Positions 1 through 9,800 of a stretch of 64,000 nt of DNA are shown here, piece by piece (positions within the stretch are counted from its first letter, which is position 1; the number at the start of each line of letters is the position of its first letter). This stretch comes from Oryzomicrobium terrae. Lineage in GTDB: Bacteria > Pseudomonadota > Gammaproteobacteria > Burkholderiales > Rhodocyclaceae. The notes under the pieces were generated by a model, which ran no database searches, was not told the DNA's origin, and worked only from the letters and a program-made list of their open reading frames with translations. Location of the stretch: positions 1,984,001 to 2,048,000 of the forward strand of contig NZ_CP022579.1 of the NCBI RefSeq assembly GCF_008274805.1. Reading direction: 5' to 3'. The translations under genes were made by a program, and so were the position numbers.

Positions 1-108
1 CTTGAAGCCAGCCTCAGTCCCTCTGCCCATGCGCTTCCGTCGCCAGCCGGCATCCCGGCCGCCATCTCCGGCCAGCCTGGCGGATTCCCGATTGCCAGAA
101 GGTTTCAT
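1..108 (-). CDS. Possible N-terminus of a gene cut by the window edge
   Basis: An open minus-strand frame starts with ATG at 108 and stays open to base 1, giving 36 residues beginning MKPSGNRESARLAG and rich in Arg and Gly. A purine-rich stretch, GGGGAAAAGG, lies just upstream and could be the ribosome binding site. I do not recognise the product. It would be divergent from the lipoprotein hydrolase at 198, leaving about 90 bases between them for both promoters. It could equally be a chance open frame in GC-rich DNA. Confidence 0.35.
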   Translation of the reverse strand, partial: MKPSGNRESARLAGDGGRDAGWRRKRMGRGTEAGFK

Positions 109-197
109 GGCCTTTTCCCCACCGACTAGAATGCGGATCGGCCTGATCCCGGACTCCGCCACGCGAGCGACCTAAAACCATTGGCACCACCGCAACG

Positions 198-1037
198 ATG
201 AAAAGCCCGTTTGCCCTGATCGCCCTCGCCCTTTTCCTCGGCGCCTGTGCGTCCATCCCCACGCCCGCCGAGCGGCTGGCGGCCGCCGACCGCCTGGCCC
301 AGAGCCGGGGCTGGCAGATGGCGCGCATCGCCACCGGCCCGTTCGTGCTGGCCGCCTGGCATCCTGTCCCGCTCCCCCGCAGCGAGCGGCTGACCGTCTA
401 TATCGAAGGCGACGGGTTTGCCTGGATGAGCGCATCGCGACCCTCCTACGATCCCACGCCGCGCGATCCGGTCACCCTGAAGATGGCCCTGGCCCAGCCC
501 GGCGGCAATGTGGCCTACCTGGCCCGCCCCTGCCAGTTCACCGACGCCGAAGCCACCGGATGCGCCATGGCCTACTGGACCAACCGACGCTTTGCCGACG
601 AGGTCGTGGCCGCCACCGACCGGGCTCTCGATGTGCTCAAACAGCAGGCCGGCGCACGCTCCCTGACCCTGGTGGGCTATTCCGGCGGCGGCGCCGTTGC
701 CGCCCTGGTGGCCGCCCGGCGCCGCGATGTGGATCGGCTGGTGACCGTGGCCGGCAACCTGGACCACCAGACCTGGACGGCCCACCATCGCGTCACGCCG
801 CTGACGGGGTCCCTCAACCCGGCAGACGCGGCCGATGCCCTGCAGCGGGTGCGGCAATGGCATTTCGTCGGCGCCCGGGACGAGGTTATTCCCCCGGCGA
901 TTGCCGCGGCTTATGCCCGCCGTTTCACCTCCCGGCAAGGCCTGACGGTACTCACCGAGCCCGGGTTCGATCACCATTGCTGCTGGGCCGAGGAATGGCC
1001 CCGGCTCTGGGCCCGACTGGGTTTCGACAGCCCCTGA
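198..1037 (+). CDS. Lipoprotein-like alpha/beta hydrolase
   Basis: A 279-residue protein with an N-terminal hydrophobic segment ending in a lipobox-like LGAC, so Cys17 is the likely lipidation site and the protein is probably anchored in the cell envelope. The body reads as an alpha/beta hydrolase: the nucleophile elbow GYSGGG places the catalytic Ser at 162, Asp228 (ARDEV) is a likely acid and His259 or His260 (GFDHH) the likely base. The substrate cannot be deduced. The start at 198 is chosen because the signal peptide begins there. The gene stands alone, 139 bases before the HDAC-family gene on the same strand. Confidence 0.8.
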   Translation: MKSPFALIALALFLGACASIPTPAERLAAADRLAQSRGWQMARIATGPFVLAAWHPVPLPRSERLTVYIEGDGFAWMSASRPSYDPTPRDPVTLKMALAQPGGNVAYLARPCQFTDAEATGCAMAYWTNRRFADEVVAATDRALDVLKQQAGARSLTLVGYSGGGAVAALVAARRRDVDRLVTVAGNLDHQTWTAHHRVTPLTGSLNPADAADALQRVRQWHFVGARDEVIPPAIAAAYARRFTSRQGLTVLTEPGFDHHCCWAEEWPRLWARLGFDSP

Positions 1038-1176
1038 GCCCCCAGCGCCCGCCGGAACCGGTCATGACCCCTACCGATGGGCCAGGCAAGCGCCCGAACC
1101 TCCCCGATACCCAGGCAGCCATCTGACGGGACGCCCCCATCCCGCTCGGCCACGCCCATTCCAGACCGCCCCCGCC

Positions 1177-2079
1177 ATGCAGCTCTTCTACACCGACGTC
1201 TTCGTCCTGCCCCTGCCCGAGGGGCATCGTTTTCCCATGAGCAAGTACGCCCGGCTGCGCCAGGCGCTGCTCGATTCCGCCGTCTTTGCCCCGGACGATC
1301 TGCAGCTGCCGCCGCCGGCCAGCGATGCCGAGCTGGCCCTTGCCCATTGCCCGGACTACGTGGCCCGGGTGGCAGCCGGTGCGCTGACCCCGGCGGAAAT
1401 CCGCCAGATCGGCTTTCCCTGGTCGCCCGAAATGGTCGAACGCTCGCGCCGTTCCGCCGGCGCCACCCTGGCGGCGGCCCGGGCCGCCCTGGCAGGCGGC
1501 AAGGTAGCCGCCAATCTCGCCGGCGGCACCCACCACGCCCACTACGACCGGGGCGAAGGCTTCTGCGTGTTCAACGACGCGGCGGTGACGGTGCGCACCC
1601 TGGCGGCCGAAGGCGCGGTGCGCCGGGTGGCGGTGATCGACGCCGACGTGCACCAGGGCAACGGCACCGCCACCATCCTGGCCGGCGATCCCCATGCTTT
1701 CACCTTCTCGCTCCACGGCGCGCGCAACTTCCCCTTTGAAAAAGCACACAGCGCCCTGGATATCGAACTGCCCGACGGCACCGGCGACGACGCCTACCTG
1801 GCCGCCCTGGAGCAGGGCCTGGCCGCCACCTTCGCCGCCGGCCCCTACGACCTGGTCCTCTACCTGGCCGGCGCCGATCCTTACGCGGGGGACCGCCTCG
1901 GCCGCCTGGCCGTGTCCATGGACGGCCTGGCCGCCCGGGACCGGCAGGTGCTCGACGCCTGCCGCGCCCACGGCGTGCCGGTGGCCATCGCCATGGCCGG
2001 CGGCTACGCCCGGGACATCGCCGACACGGTGGCCATCCACACCCGCACCCTGCTCACCGCTCGGGACTACGCGGCGTAA
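1177..2079 (+). CDS. Histone deacetylase family (acetylpolyamine/lysine deacetylase-like) protein
   Basis: 300 residues with the arginase/HDAC-fold signature set. Tandem histidines His119-His120 sit in AGGTHHAHYD, zinc ligands Asp157 and His159 in DADVHQGNG, the third zinc ligand Asp234 in AGADPYAGD, and the transition-state Gly-Gly-Tyr at 275-277. All catalytic residues are present, so it should be an active zinc deacetylase. The family acts on acetyl-lysine, acetylpolyamines or other small N-acetyl compounds, and the substrate is not evident here. There is no signal peptide, so it is cytosolic. The start ATG at 1177 gives the usual MQLFYTD first strand. Confidence 0.88.
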   Translation: MQLFYTDVFVLPLPEGHRFPMSKYARLRQALLDSAVFAPDDLQLPPPASDAELALAHCPDYVARVAAGALTPAEIRQIGFPWSPEMVERSRRSAGATLAAARAALAGGKVAANLAGGTHHAHYDRGEGFCVFNDAAVTVRTLAAEGAVRRVAVIDADVHQGNGTATILAGDPHAFTFSLHGARNFPFEKAHSALDIELPDGTGDDAYLAALEQGLAATFAAGPYDLVLYLAGADPYAGDRLGRLAVSMDGLAARDRQVLDACRAHGVPVAIAMAGGYARDIADTVAIHTRTLLTARDYAA

Positions 2080-2099
2080 ACCCGCCCTGCCAAACCCAA

Positions 2100-2165
2100 G
2101 GCGGGGCGGGCATCTCCAGACAGACTCCCCGGAGAGCAAGCACTGGCGCGGTGTTTCACAGGCCC
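2100..2165. repeat. REP-like element, degenerate left arm
   Basis: The right arm ACTGGCGCGG is exact at 2142-2151 and is followed by GTGTTTCACAGG, matching the downstream flank of the better copy at 38161. The segment CATCTCCAGA at 2111-2120 corresponds to the loop of the 40460 copy. The left arm is no longer recognisable. Confidence 0.6.
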
Positions 2166-2210
2166 ATCGCCAAGAACAAGCATTGGCGCGCCTCTCCGGC
2201 CAATGGCTTG
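2166..2210. repeat. Second partial REP-like unit with its own hairpin
   Basis: Directly after the previous element comes a variant right arm, CATTGGCGCG at 2181-2190. CAAGCATTGG at 2178-2187 can pair with CCAATGGCTTG at 2200-2210, allowing one bulge. This looks like a tandem, decayed copy of the same family upstream of nnr. Confidence 0.45.
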
Positions 2211-2323
2211 AGCATGGTCCCAAGCCACAGGCACGTTCCTCCCCCCTGCCCCCACCTTCCATCGTCAACGCCCCGGGCCATGCCGCCAGCAAGGCAAGCA
2301 TCCCCAGAAAACGCCTGCCGGCT

Positions 2324-2337
2324 TAGAATCGGGACCA
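2324..2337 (+). promoter_or_regulatory. Possible -10 box almost touching the nnr start codon
   Basis: TAGAAT at 2324-2329 lies only 7 bases before the ATG at 2337, and no Shine-Dalgarno sequence fits between. If used, transcription would begin at or next to the A of the start codon (a leaderless mRNA). No good -35 box is visible. Confidence 0.3.
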
Positions 2338-3968
2338 TGGATACCCGCTCGCCGCGCCTGCCTGGCACCAGCCCCCTGCTCCCCGCCGCCCTCCTGCGCC
2401 GTCTCGAGGCCGCCCATGCCGCCCAGCCCCTGATGGCCCGGGCCGGCGAGGCAGCGGCCCGCTGGGCCGAACAGTTGCGCAGCGACAGCGCCCGGCCGGT
2501 GCTGGTGCTGGCCGGCCCCGGCAACAACGGCGGCGACGCCTTCGTCTGCGCCACCCGCCTGCGCGAAGCCGACATCGACGTGGTGGTGGTTTCCCGGGCC
2601 GATCCGGCCCGGCTTTCCGCCGACGCCCACGCGGCCCGCCAGGCCTTCCTGGACGGCGGCGGCGCCATCGCCGCCGACATTCCCGTGGCCACCCCCTGGG
2701 GGCTGATCGTCGATGGCCTGTTCGGCATCGGCCTGGCCCGGGACCTGGCCGCCCCTTACGCGGCCTGGACCGCCACGGCACAAGCCCAGGCACGGCGCGA
2801 CCATTGCCCGATCCTGGCCCTGGACGTGCCCTCCGGGCTGGATGCCGACACCGGCCGCGCCTGGGCCGGGGCGCTGCAGGCGACCCACACCCTAACCTTC
2901 CTGGCCGACAAGCCCGGGCTGCACACCGCCGACGGTCCCGACCTGGCCGGCGCGGTGCGTATCGCCGAGCTGGGCGTGGCGGCCACGGCCTGGGCCGCTG
3001 CCGCCAGTGGCTCACCGAACCGCGCTGCCAGCACCGCTGACGACGCCCACCTCCTGCCCCCCGGCCGCCTGCTCGCCCCCGCCGATTTTGCCCCCTGGCT
3101 GAAGCCCCGCCCCAAGAACAGCCACAAGGGCCGCAACGGCGAGGCCGGCATCCTGGGCGGCGCCCCGGGCATGACCGGCGCGGCGCTGCTGGCCGGCCGG
3201 GCCGCCCTGGTGCTGGGGGCCGGGCGCACCTTCGTCGGCTGCCTCGACCCCCAGGCCCCGGCCGTGGACATCGTCCATCCCGAACTGATGCTGCGCCGGG
3301 GCGAGGCCCTGCTCGCCACCCCCTTGTCGGCCCTGGCGGTGGGCCCCGGCCTGGGCCAGGACGATGCCGCCCGGCGCGACCTGGCCACGGCCCTGGGCCT
3401 GGCCGTGCCCCTGGTGCTGGACGCCGACGCCCTCAACCTGGTCGCCCGGGAGCCCCAACTGGCCGCCCAGGTGGCGGCCCGGAACCCGGGTCGCGCCCCG
3501 ACCCTGCTCACCCCCCACCCGGCCGAAGCTGCCCGGCTGCTCGCCTGCGATACCGCCGCCATCCAGGCCGACCGCATCGCCGCCGCCCGCACCCTGGCGG
3601 CCCGCTTCAACGCCCACGTGGCACTGAAGGGCTGCGGCACGGTACTGGCCCATCCGCCTGGCAGCGATGGCAACGACCCGGCAAACCCGGACGGCCTGCC
3701 CACGGCCTGGGCGATCAACCCGAGCGGCAACCCGGGCATGTCCACCGCCGGCATGGGCGACGTGCTCAGCGGCATCGTGGTGGCCCTGCTCGCCCAGGGT
3801 TGGCCTCCGGGCCCGGCCCTGGAAGCAGCGGTGCATCTGCACGGCGCCGCCGCCGATGCCCTGGTGGCCGCCGGCACCGGCCCGGTGGGGCTGACCGCCG
3901 GCGAAACCATCCCCGCCGCCCGCAGCCTGCTCAACCGCTGGGTCGGCGCCACCCTCCCGCTGGGATGA
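2337..3968 (+). CDS. nnr: Bifunctional NAD(P)H-hydrate repair enzyme (epimerase + ADP-dependent dehydratase)
   Basis: 543 residues repairing damaged NAD(P)H: the N-terminal YjeF_N domain epimerises hydrated NAD(P)H and the C-terminal kinase-like domain dehydrates the S form using ADP. The N-domain shows PGNNGGD at 61-67 and ALDVPSGLDADTG at 161-173. The C-domain (from about 250) shows NSHKGRNGEAGILGG, AVGPGLGQDD, LVLDADALN, LTPHPAE and near 466 GMSTAGMGDVLSG, the nucleotide-binding end. The length is a little above the usual 500 or so because of loops near 225-240. The frame is open further upstream, but homology begins at MDTRSPRLPG, so the ATG at 2337 is chosen. Its stop overlaps a possible ATG of the next gene. 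Confidence 0.93.
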   Translation: MDTRSPRLPGTSPLLPAALLRRLEAAHAAQPLMARAGEAAARWAEQLRSDSARPVLVLAGPGNNGGDAFVCATRLREADIDVVVVSRADPARLSADAHAARQAFLDGGGAIAADIPVATPWGLIVDGLFGIGLARDLAAPYAAWTATAQAQARRDHCPILALDVPSGLDADTGRAWAGALQATHTLTFLADKPGLHTADGPDLAGAVRIAELGVAATAWAAAASGSPNRAASTADDAHLLPPGRLLAPADFAPWLKPRPKNSHKGRNGEAGILGGAPGMTGAALLAGRAALVLGAGRTFVGCLDPQAPAVDIVHPELMLRRGEALLATPLSALAVGPGLGQDDAARRDLATALGLAVPLVLDADALNLVAREPQLAAQVAARNPGRAPTLLTPHPAEAARLLACDTAAIQADRIAAARTLAARFNAHVALKGCGTVLAHPPGSDGNDPANPDGLPTAWAINPSGNPGMSTAGMGDVLSGIVVALLAQGWPPGPALEAAVHLHGAAADALVAAGTGPVGLTAGETIPAARSLLNRWVGATLPLG

Positions 3969-4018
3969 CACCAGGCATCCCGCCGCCCCAGATAAACCAT
4001 AAGAAACATAACGATTCC

Positions 4019-4894
4019 ATGCCCCCGACTTCCACGCCCCTGCGCGGCATCGCCTTGATGGTCTGCGCCACCCTCTGTTTCGCCCTCCTCGACGTCACCT
4101 CGAAAAGCCTGGCCAAGACCTTCGAAGTGCCGCTGCTGGTATGGATTCGCTATGTGGTGCACTGCCTGTTCATGGTGGCGGTGCTCGGCCCGCGCATGGG
4201 CCGCAACCTGCTCGCCACCCGACGGCCGACCCGGCAGATCGTCCGGGCCGTGCTACTGGTGTGCGTCACCGGCTTCGCCATGGCCGCCTTCCGCGTCATG
4301 CCCCTGGCCGAAACCACCGCCATCATCTTCGTCACCCCGCTGCTGGTGGCGCTGCTGGCCGGCCCCTGGCTCAAGGAAAAGGTAACGCCCCTGCGCTGGG
4401 CGATCATCGCCGTGGGCTTTGCCGGGGTACTGCTGATCGCCCGGCCGGGCGACGCGATCAACGCCGAGGGCATCGGCTGGGCCTTGGCCTGCGCCGGCTG
4501 CTACGCGGTGTACCAGATCCTCACCCGCCAGCTGTCGCCCACCGAGAACACCCTGACCATGCTCTTCTACACCGCCCTGGCCGGCACGGTGACCATGACC
4601 CTGGCCCTGCCCCTGTTCTGGGGCGGCCCCACCCCAACCCTGGGCCAGGCCGGGCTGATGGTGACCATGGGGCTGTGGGGCGGCACCGGCCACCTGCTGC
4701 TGATCTCGGCCTTCCGCCATGCCCCGGCCACCACCCTGTCGCCCTTCCTCTACGTCCAGCTGCTCTGGGCCACCACCCTGGGGGCCATCGTCTTCGGCCA
4801 CCTGCCCGATTCCCTGGCCTTCACCGGCATGGCCATCATCGCCGCCAGCGGCGTCGCCCTGGGCCTGGTCGAACGGAAACGGCCCCGGGCGTGA
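4019..4894 (+). CDS. EamA/DMT-family transporter
   Basis: A 291-residue inner-membrane protein with about ten hydrophobic segments in two EamA halves, typical of small-molecule exporters of the drug/metabolite superfamily. The substrate is unknown. The first membrane segment begins at GIALMVCATLCFALLDVTSK, directly after the ATG at 4019. A second in-frame ATG at 3965 overlaps the nnr stop (ATGA) and would add 18 residues; translational coupling from nnr is therefore possible. The 3' end is 17 bases before the tamA start, so nnr, this gene and tamA may be cotranscribed. Confidence 0.87.
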   Translation: MPPTSTPLRGIALMVCATLCFALLDVTSKSLAKTFEVPLLVWIRYVVHCLFMVAVLGPRMGRNLLATRRPTRQIVRAVLLVCVTGFAMAAFRVMPLAETTAIIFVTPLLVALLAGPWLKEKVTPLRWAIIAVGFAGVLLIARPGDAINAEGIGWALACAGCYAVYQILTRQLSPTENTLTMLFYTALAGTVTMTLALPLFWGGPTPTLGQAGLMVTMGLWGGTGHLLLISAFRHAPATTLSPFLYVQLLWATTLGAIVFGHLPDSLAFTGMAIIAASGVALGLVERKRPRA

Positions 4895-4911
4895 AGGCCG
4901 GCTTGCGCGCC

Positions 4912-6711
4912 ATGACGCCCATGACAGCGTTCCCCCCCCGCCCTCGCCCAACCTTCCACCGCCTGGCCCTGGCCGGCGTCCTCGGCCTGCTCCTGGGCCT
5001 GCCGGCCGGGGCCTTCGCTGCCGCCTACACGCTCCGTCTGCAGGGCGGCGATGCAACCGCCGAGGCGGTGCTGCGGCCCCTGCTCGACAAGTACTTCGAC
5101 CCGGAACTACCTGCCCAGAGTTATGACGGCGAGCGCCGCGACCTGCTGCTGCGGGAGGCGCGCCGCCGTTTGCCCGAACTGCTCGCCACCGAGGGTTATT
5201 TCTCCCCCCTGCTCCAGGCCGACGCCCCCAGCGACGATGCGCCGCCGATCCTGGTGGTCGATCCCGGCCCGCGCACCACGGTCGGCCAGGTGGTCATCGA
5301 CTTTGCCGAGGCCGCCGCCCTGCCCCCCGAGCGTCAGGCCGCCCTGCGCCAGGGCTGGAAGCTGCCCGCGGGCCAGCCGTTCCGTGCCGGGGACTGGGAA
5401 TCGGCCAAGTCGGCCCTGCTCACCGCCCTGCTCACCGAGGATTTTGCCGGCGCCCAGTTGCGCGACAGCCGCGCCGAAGTCGATCCGGACACGGCCACGG
5501 CACGGCTGACGGTGACCCTGGTCCCCGGGCCGCGCTACGTGCTCGGCCCGCTGCAGATCGTCGGGCTGGAGCGCTACGACGACGCCCTGATCGACCGCTA
5601 CAACCGCACCGTCCGCCCGGGCCGTCCCTACCGGGAAAGCGACCTGATCGCCCTGCAGACCGCCCTGCAATCGACCCCGTACTTTTCCTCGGCCAACGTC
5701 GAACTGCTGCCGCGGGAAGGGGACAGCGGCGACGGCGAGACGGTTACCGCCCCGGTACGCCTGACGGTGCGCGAAAAGGCCGCCCACCGCATCGGCACCG
5801 GCGCCGGTTTCAGCTCCAACACCGGCGCCCGGGTCGAACTCAGCTACCGCAGCGCCGACCTGTTCTCCCGGGCCTGGGAGCTGTCTTCGGGCGTACGCCT
5901 GGAGCAGAAACGCCAGACCGGCTACGCCGACATCTTTCTGCCCCCGGACGCCAACGGCGCGCGCAACAGCGTGGGGGGCTCCTACGACGCCTCCGACATC
6001 CAGGGCATGAAGCTCACCCGCTCGGCCCTGGGGGTGGTGCGCAGCCAGCAGCGCGGCTCCATCGAGATGCGCCTGTCGGTGAACTACCAGGTGGAGCAAC
6101 GGGAAATTCACGGCGAACCGACCACCCGGCTCCAGGCCCTCACCCCCAACGTCCAGTACATCTGGCGGGCGGTGGACAACCTGCTCGACCCGCGCTCCGG
6201 CATCGTCGCCCAGGCCCAGGCGGGGGGCGCGGCCAAGGGCCTGCTGGCGGACCAGAATTTCCTGCGCCTGCAAGGCCGGGCCACCACCTATTTCCCCGTC
6301 GGCCAGCGCGACGTGCTCTCCCTGCGCGGCGAGCTGGGGGCCACCCTGGCGCCGTCCCGGGACGGCATTCCCCAGGACTACCTGTTCCGCTCCGGCGGCA
6401 CCGGCTCGGTGCGCGGCTACACCTACCAGAGCCTGGGGGTGAAGGAAGGCAATGCCGTGGTGGGGGGACGCTACCTGGCCGTGCTGTCGGGCGAGTACAC
6501 CCACTGGATCGACAAGAGCCCCTGGGGCATCGCCGCCTTCGTCGATGCCGGCAACGCCAGCGACGATCCGGCCAAGTGGAGCAGCCTGGCGGTGGGCTAC
6601 GGCCTGGGCGTGCGCTGGAAGAGCCCCGCCGGCCCCCTAGCGGTGGACCTGGCCTACGGGCAAAAAACCGGCGACGTGCAGCTGCATTTTTCCGTGGCGA
6701 TCCCGTTCTGA
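4912..6711 (+). CDS. tamA: Outer-membrane translocation and assembly protein TamA (Omp85 family)
   Basis: 599 residues. A signal peptide (LALAGVLGLLLGLPAGAFAA) is followed by POTRA-type repeats over roughly residues 40-260 and a C-terminal 16-strand barrel with the Omp85 lid-lock motif in GGTGSVRGYTYQSLG. The chain ends SVAIPF, with the terminal Phe used for BAM-assisted insertion. With TamB it forms the outer-membrane part of the TAM complex, which links inner and outer membranes in protein insertion and phospholipid transport. The start is ATG 4912, with another ATG at 4921 in frame. tamB follows after 121 bases on the same strand. Confidence 0.93.
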   Translation: MTPMTAFPPRPRPTFHRLALAGVLGLLLGLPAGAFAAAYTLRLQGGDATAEAVLRPLLDKYFDPELPAQSYDGERRDLLLREARRRLPELLATEGYFSPLLQADAPSDDAPPILVVDPGPRTTVGQVVIDFAEAAALPPERQAALRQGWKLPAGQPFRAGDWESAKSALLTALLTEDFAGAQLRDSRAEVDPDTATARLTVTLVPGPRYVLGPLQIVGLERYDDALIDRYNRTVRPGRPYRESDLIALQTALQSTPYFSSANVELLPREGDSGDGETVTAPVRLTVREKAAHRIGTGAGFSSNTGARVELSYRSADLFSRAWELSSGVRLEQKRQTGYADIFLPPDANGARNSVGGSYDASDIQGMKLTRSALGVVRSQQRGSIEMRLSVNYQVEQREIHGEPTTRLQALTPNVQYIWRAVDNLLDPRSGIVAQAQAGGAAKGLLADQNFLRLQGRATTYFPVGQRDVLSLRGELGATLAPSRDGIPQDYLFRSGGTGSVRGYTYQSLGVKEGNAVVGGRYLAVLSGEYTHWIDKSPWGIAAFVDAGNASDDPAKWSSLAVGYGLGVRWKSPAGPLAVDLAYGQKTGDVQLHFSVAIPF

Positions 6712-6832
6712 GGCCACGGCCATTTCGCCCCTATGCACATGGTTTCCATCCCCCCATCCACGCTGCGCGCCCCGCCGCCGCTAGCCCGTTCCACCGCCTG
6801 AACTGCTGCCCGCCCTCGCTTTCGTTTCTGCC

Positions 6833-9800
6833 ATGACCGACGCCCCCAACCCCGCTGCTGTCCCACCCCCCGCCCCGCGCCGGCGCCTGCGCCGCATGGC
6901 CCTGGCCGTCGCGGGCGCCCTGGCGGGCCTGGGGGCCGGCGGCGCCTGGCTGGTGGGCAGCGAATCGGGCCTGCAGGCCACCCTCGCCCTGGCCCGGGGC
7001 CTGAGCGGCGGCGCCCTCCTGGCCGAAGGCGCCCGGGGCCGGCTGTGGGACGAGCTGTCCATCGCCCGGCTGGCCATCGACACCGGACCGGCGGGGCCAC
7101 GCATCGTGGTGACGGATGCCGGCCTACGCTGGAATCCGGCGGCCCTGGTGCATGGCCGGCTCGACATCGCCCGGCTCGCGGCCGCCCAGGTCGAGGTGGC
7201 GACCCGGCCCAGCGACGAGCCCCTGACGCCCCCCACCGACCTGCGCCTGCCCCTGGCGGCCCACATCGGCGAACTGCGCATCGAGCAACTGGTACTGCGC
7301 AGCCTGGAGGCGCCCGCCAACGCCACCAACGCCACCAGCCCCAAGACTCCCGCGCCGCCTGCAACGTCCGCCACCGCCGACCCGGTCGCGGATGCTGAGC
7401 CCGGCGCCCCCGGCCCGGAAACCCTGCGCCTCTCGGCCCTGGCCGCCCGGCTCGACAGCGACGGCCGCCACCACCGCCTGATCGGGCTGGCCGCCACCTG
7501 GGAGATGGTCCGCCTGAGCGGCGAGGCCACCTTGGACGGGGGAGCCCTCGACAGCCCCGACGCCCTGCGCCTCCAAGCCCGGGCCACGGGTAGCGCCGAC
7601 GGCCGCGCATTCCAGGTCGACGCCCAGGCCGTCGGCCCCCTGGCCGCCCTGAATGTCACCGCCCGCGCCCAGGCCAGCCCCGCCGGGGAAGGCCAGAGCG
7701 CTGGTGCCACGCCACCGGCGCCGACTACCGCCAACAACCCTCAGTCTGCCCAGGCCGCCCCCCCCTCCACCACCGCCGGCCGCACTACCCGCCCCGGCAA
7801 GGGCAGCGCCCCTCCGCCCCTGCACGGCACCCTCACCGCCACCCTGGCGCCCTTCGCCCCCTGGCCCGTCCCCGCGGCCCAGGCCCAGGTCAGCGGCCTG
7901 GACCCGGCCGCCTGGGCAGCCGCGGCGCCCCAGGCCAGCCTCGACCTGGACCTGCGCATCCATCAGGAGCACGGTGCTCCCCGAGCCACCCTCACCGCCC
8001 GCAACGCCCGGCCCGGCCCCCTCGACCAGGGACGTCTGCCCCTGGCCGGCCTGACCCTGGAGGTCCGCCCCGCCGCCAGCGCTCCGGCCCAGCCTGTGCC
8101 AGGCGATGCCCCCGGCCAAACGGAACGGCCTAGCGCACCGCCCAGCACGCCGACGCGCCACACCCAGCCGGGCGCTGCCCCGGCCCTGCCGCCCTTGCAA
8201 CTGGCCCTCATGGCCACCCTGGCGGCGGACGGCCGCAACGCTGCCGGCCGCCTCCAGGGCCAGGGCTCTCTGCGCGACGGCCGTCTTGCCGCCACCCTGG
8301 CTCTGGCCGGGGTGGATGCCCACGCCTTGCATCGCCAGGTCCAGCCCAGCGCCATCGACGGCACCCTGACGCTGAGCGCCGACACCACCCGGCAGCGCCT
8401 CCAGGCCGCCCTGGAAAACCGCATCGCCCCGCGCATGCGCCTCGCCGCCGACCTGACCCGGGAAGGCCCGCGCCTGACCCTGCACCAGGCCCGCCTGAGC
8501 GAGGCCGGCCCAGGCGGCACCAGCGCTACCGGCGCCATCCTGGAGGCCAGTGGCCACCTGGCCCTGGGCAACACCACCGCCTTCCAGCTCGACGGCACGG
8601 CCCGCAACCTGGACCTGGCCCGCTTCATCAAGGCCCCCCCCACCCGCCTGTCCGCCACCCTCAAGGCCAGCGGCCAACTGGGCAGCGGCCCCGGATTGCC
8701 GCGCCTGGACCTGGCCTACCGCCTCACCGACAGCCGCATCAACGGCCAGCCTGCCTCCGGCGACGGCCGCCTGGCGATCGCCGGCCAGCGCCTGGCCGAC
8801 GCCGACCTGCGCCTGGCCGTGGGTGACAACACTCTCCAGGCAACGGGCCGTTTTGGCGCCCCAGCCGACCGGCTGCGCTTCACCCTGGCCGCGCCGCGCC
8901 TCGATCCGGTCGCCGGCGCCTTCGGCCTGAGCGGCAGCCTCGACGCCCAGGGCGAACTGGCCGGCACCCTGGCCGACCCGGGCGGCCGCATTGCCCTGGC
9001 CACGCCCCGCCTGGGCCTGCCCGGCGGACTGACGGTGAGCGGCCTCGACGCCCGTCTCGCCCTGGGCAGCGGCGCCGACGGGGAAGCCAGCGCCCGCGTC
9101 CTGCTCAAGCGCCTCGGCCAGGGCGGCGGACGGGACCCGGCAGCAGGCGCCCTGGTGCGCGACGCCGACCTCCAGGTGGCCGGCAGCAAACGCCGCCAGG
9201 ACTGGACCTTTCACAGCACACTGCCCGGAGATCAAGGACTGGCGCGGACCTTGGCCCTATCCCTGAGCGGCGGCCTGGTCGCTCCGGACAAGCAGGCGCC
9301 CGCCGGCCCGCGCTGGATCGGCCGCCTCACCGCCCTTGATCTGGGGGGCGACCTGCCCGTGCGTCTGAGTGCCCCCGCCAGCCTGGACCTGGCGCCAACC
9401 CGGATCGCCATCGCCGACGCCCGCTTCCAGGGCGGCGCCCCCTCCGCCGCCAGCAATGCCCGTAACCCCACCACGGCCGGCAGCGCTGCCGGAGTCCCCT
9501 GGCGCCTCCTCCTCAACCGCCTGGAATGGCAGGCCGCCGCCCCCACCCAGGGCCGGGCCGCCCCCGCGCTGCGCCTCTCCAGCAGCGGCGAATTGCACGA
9601 TCTGCCGGCCCGTCTGCTGCTGCCCACGGCGGCCCGGGCCTCGACCTTGACCCTGGGCGGACGCTGGTCCCTGGACCTGGGCGAGAGCGCCAACGGCCAG
9701 CTGGAGCTGGGCCGGGAACAGGGCGACCTGCTCCTCGGCGAGGGCGGCGGCACGCCCCAACCCCTGGGCCTCTCCGCCCTGGCTTTGCGCGGCCGGCTCG

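Noticed and set aside
1177-2079. Evidence for eukaryotic-type histone deacetylation
   Set aside because: HDAC-fold enzymes are common in bacteria and usually act on polyamines, acetoin-type or acyl-lysine substrates. Nothing here points to chromatin.
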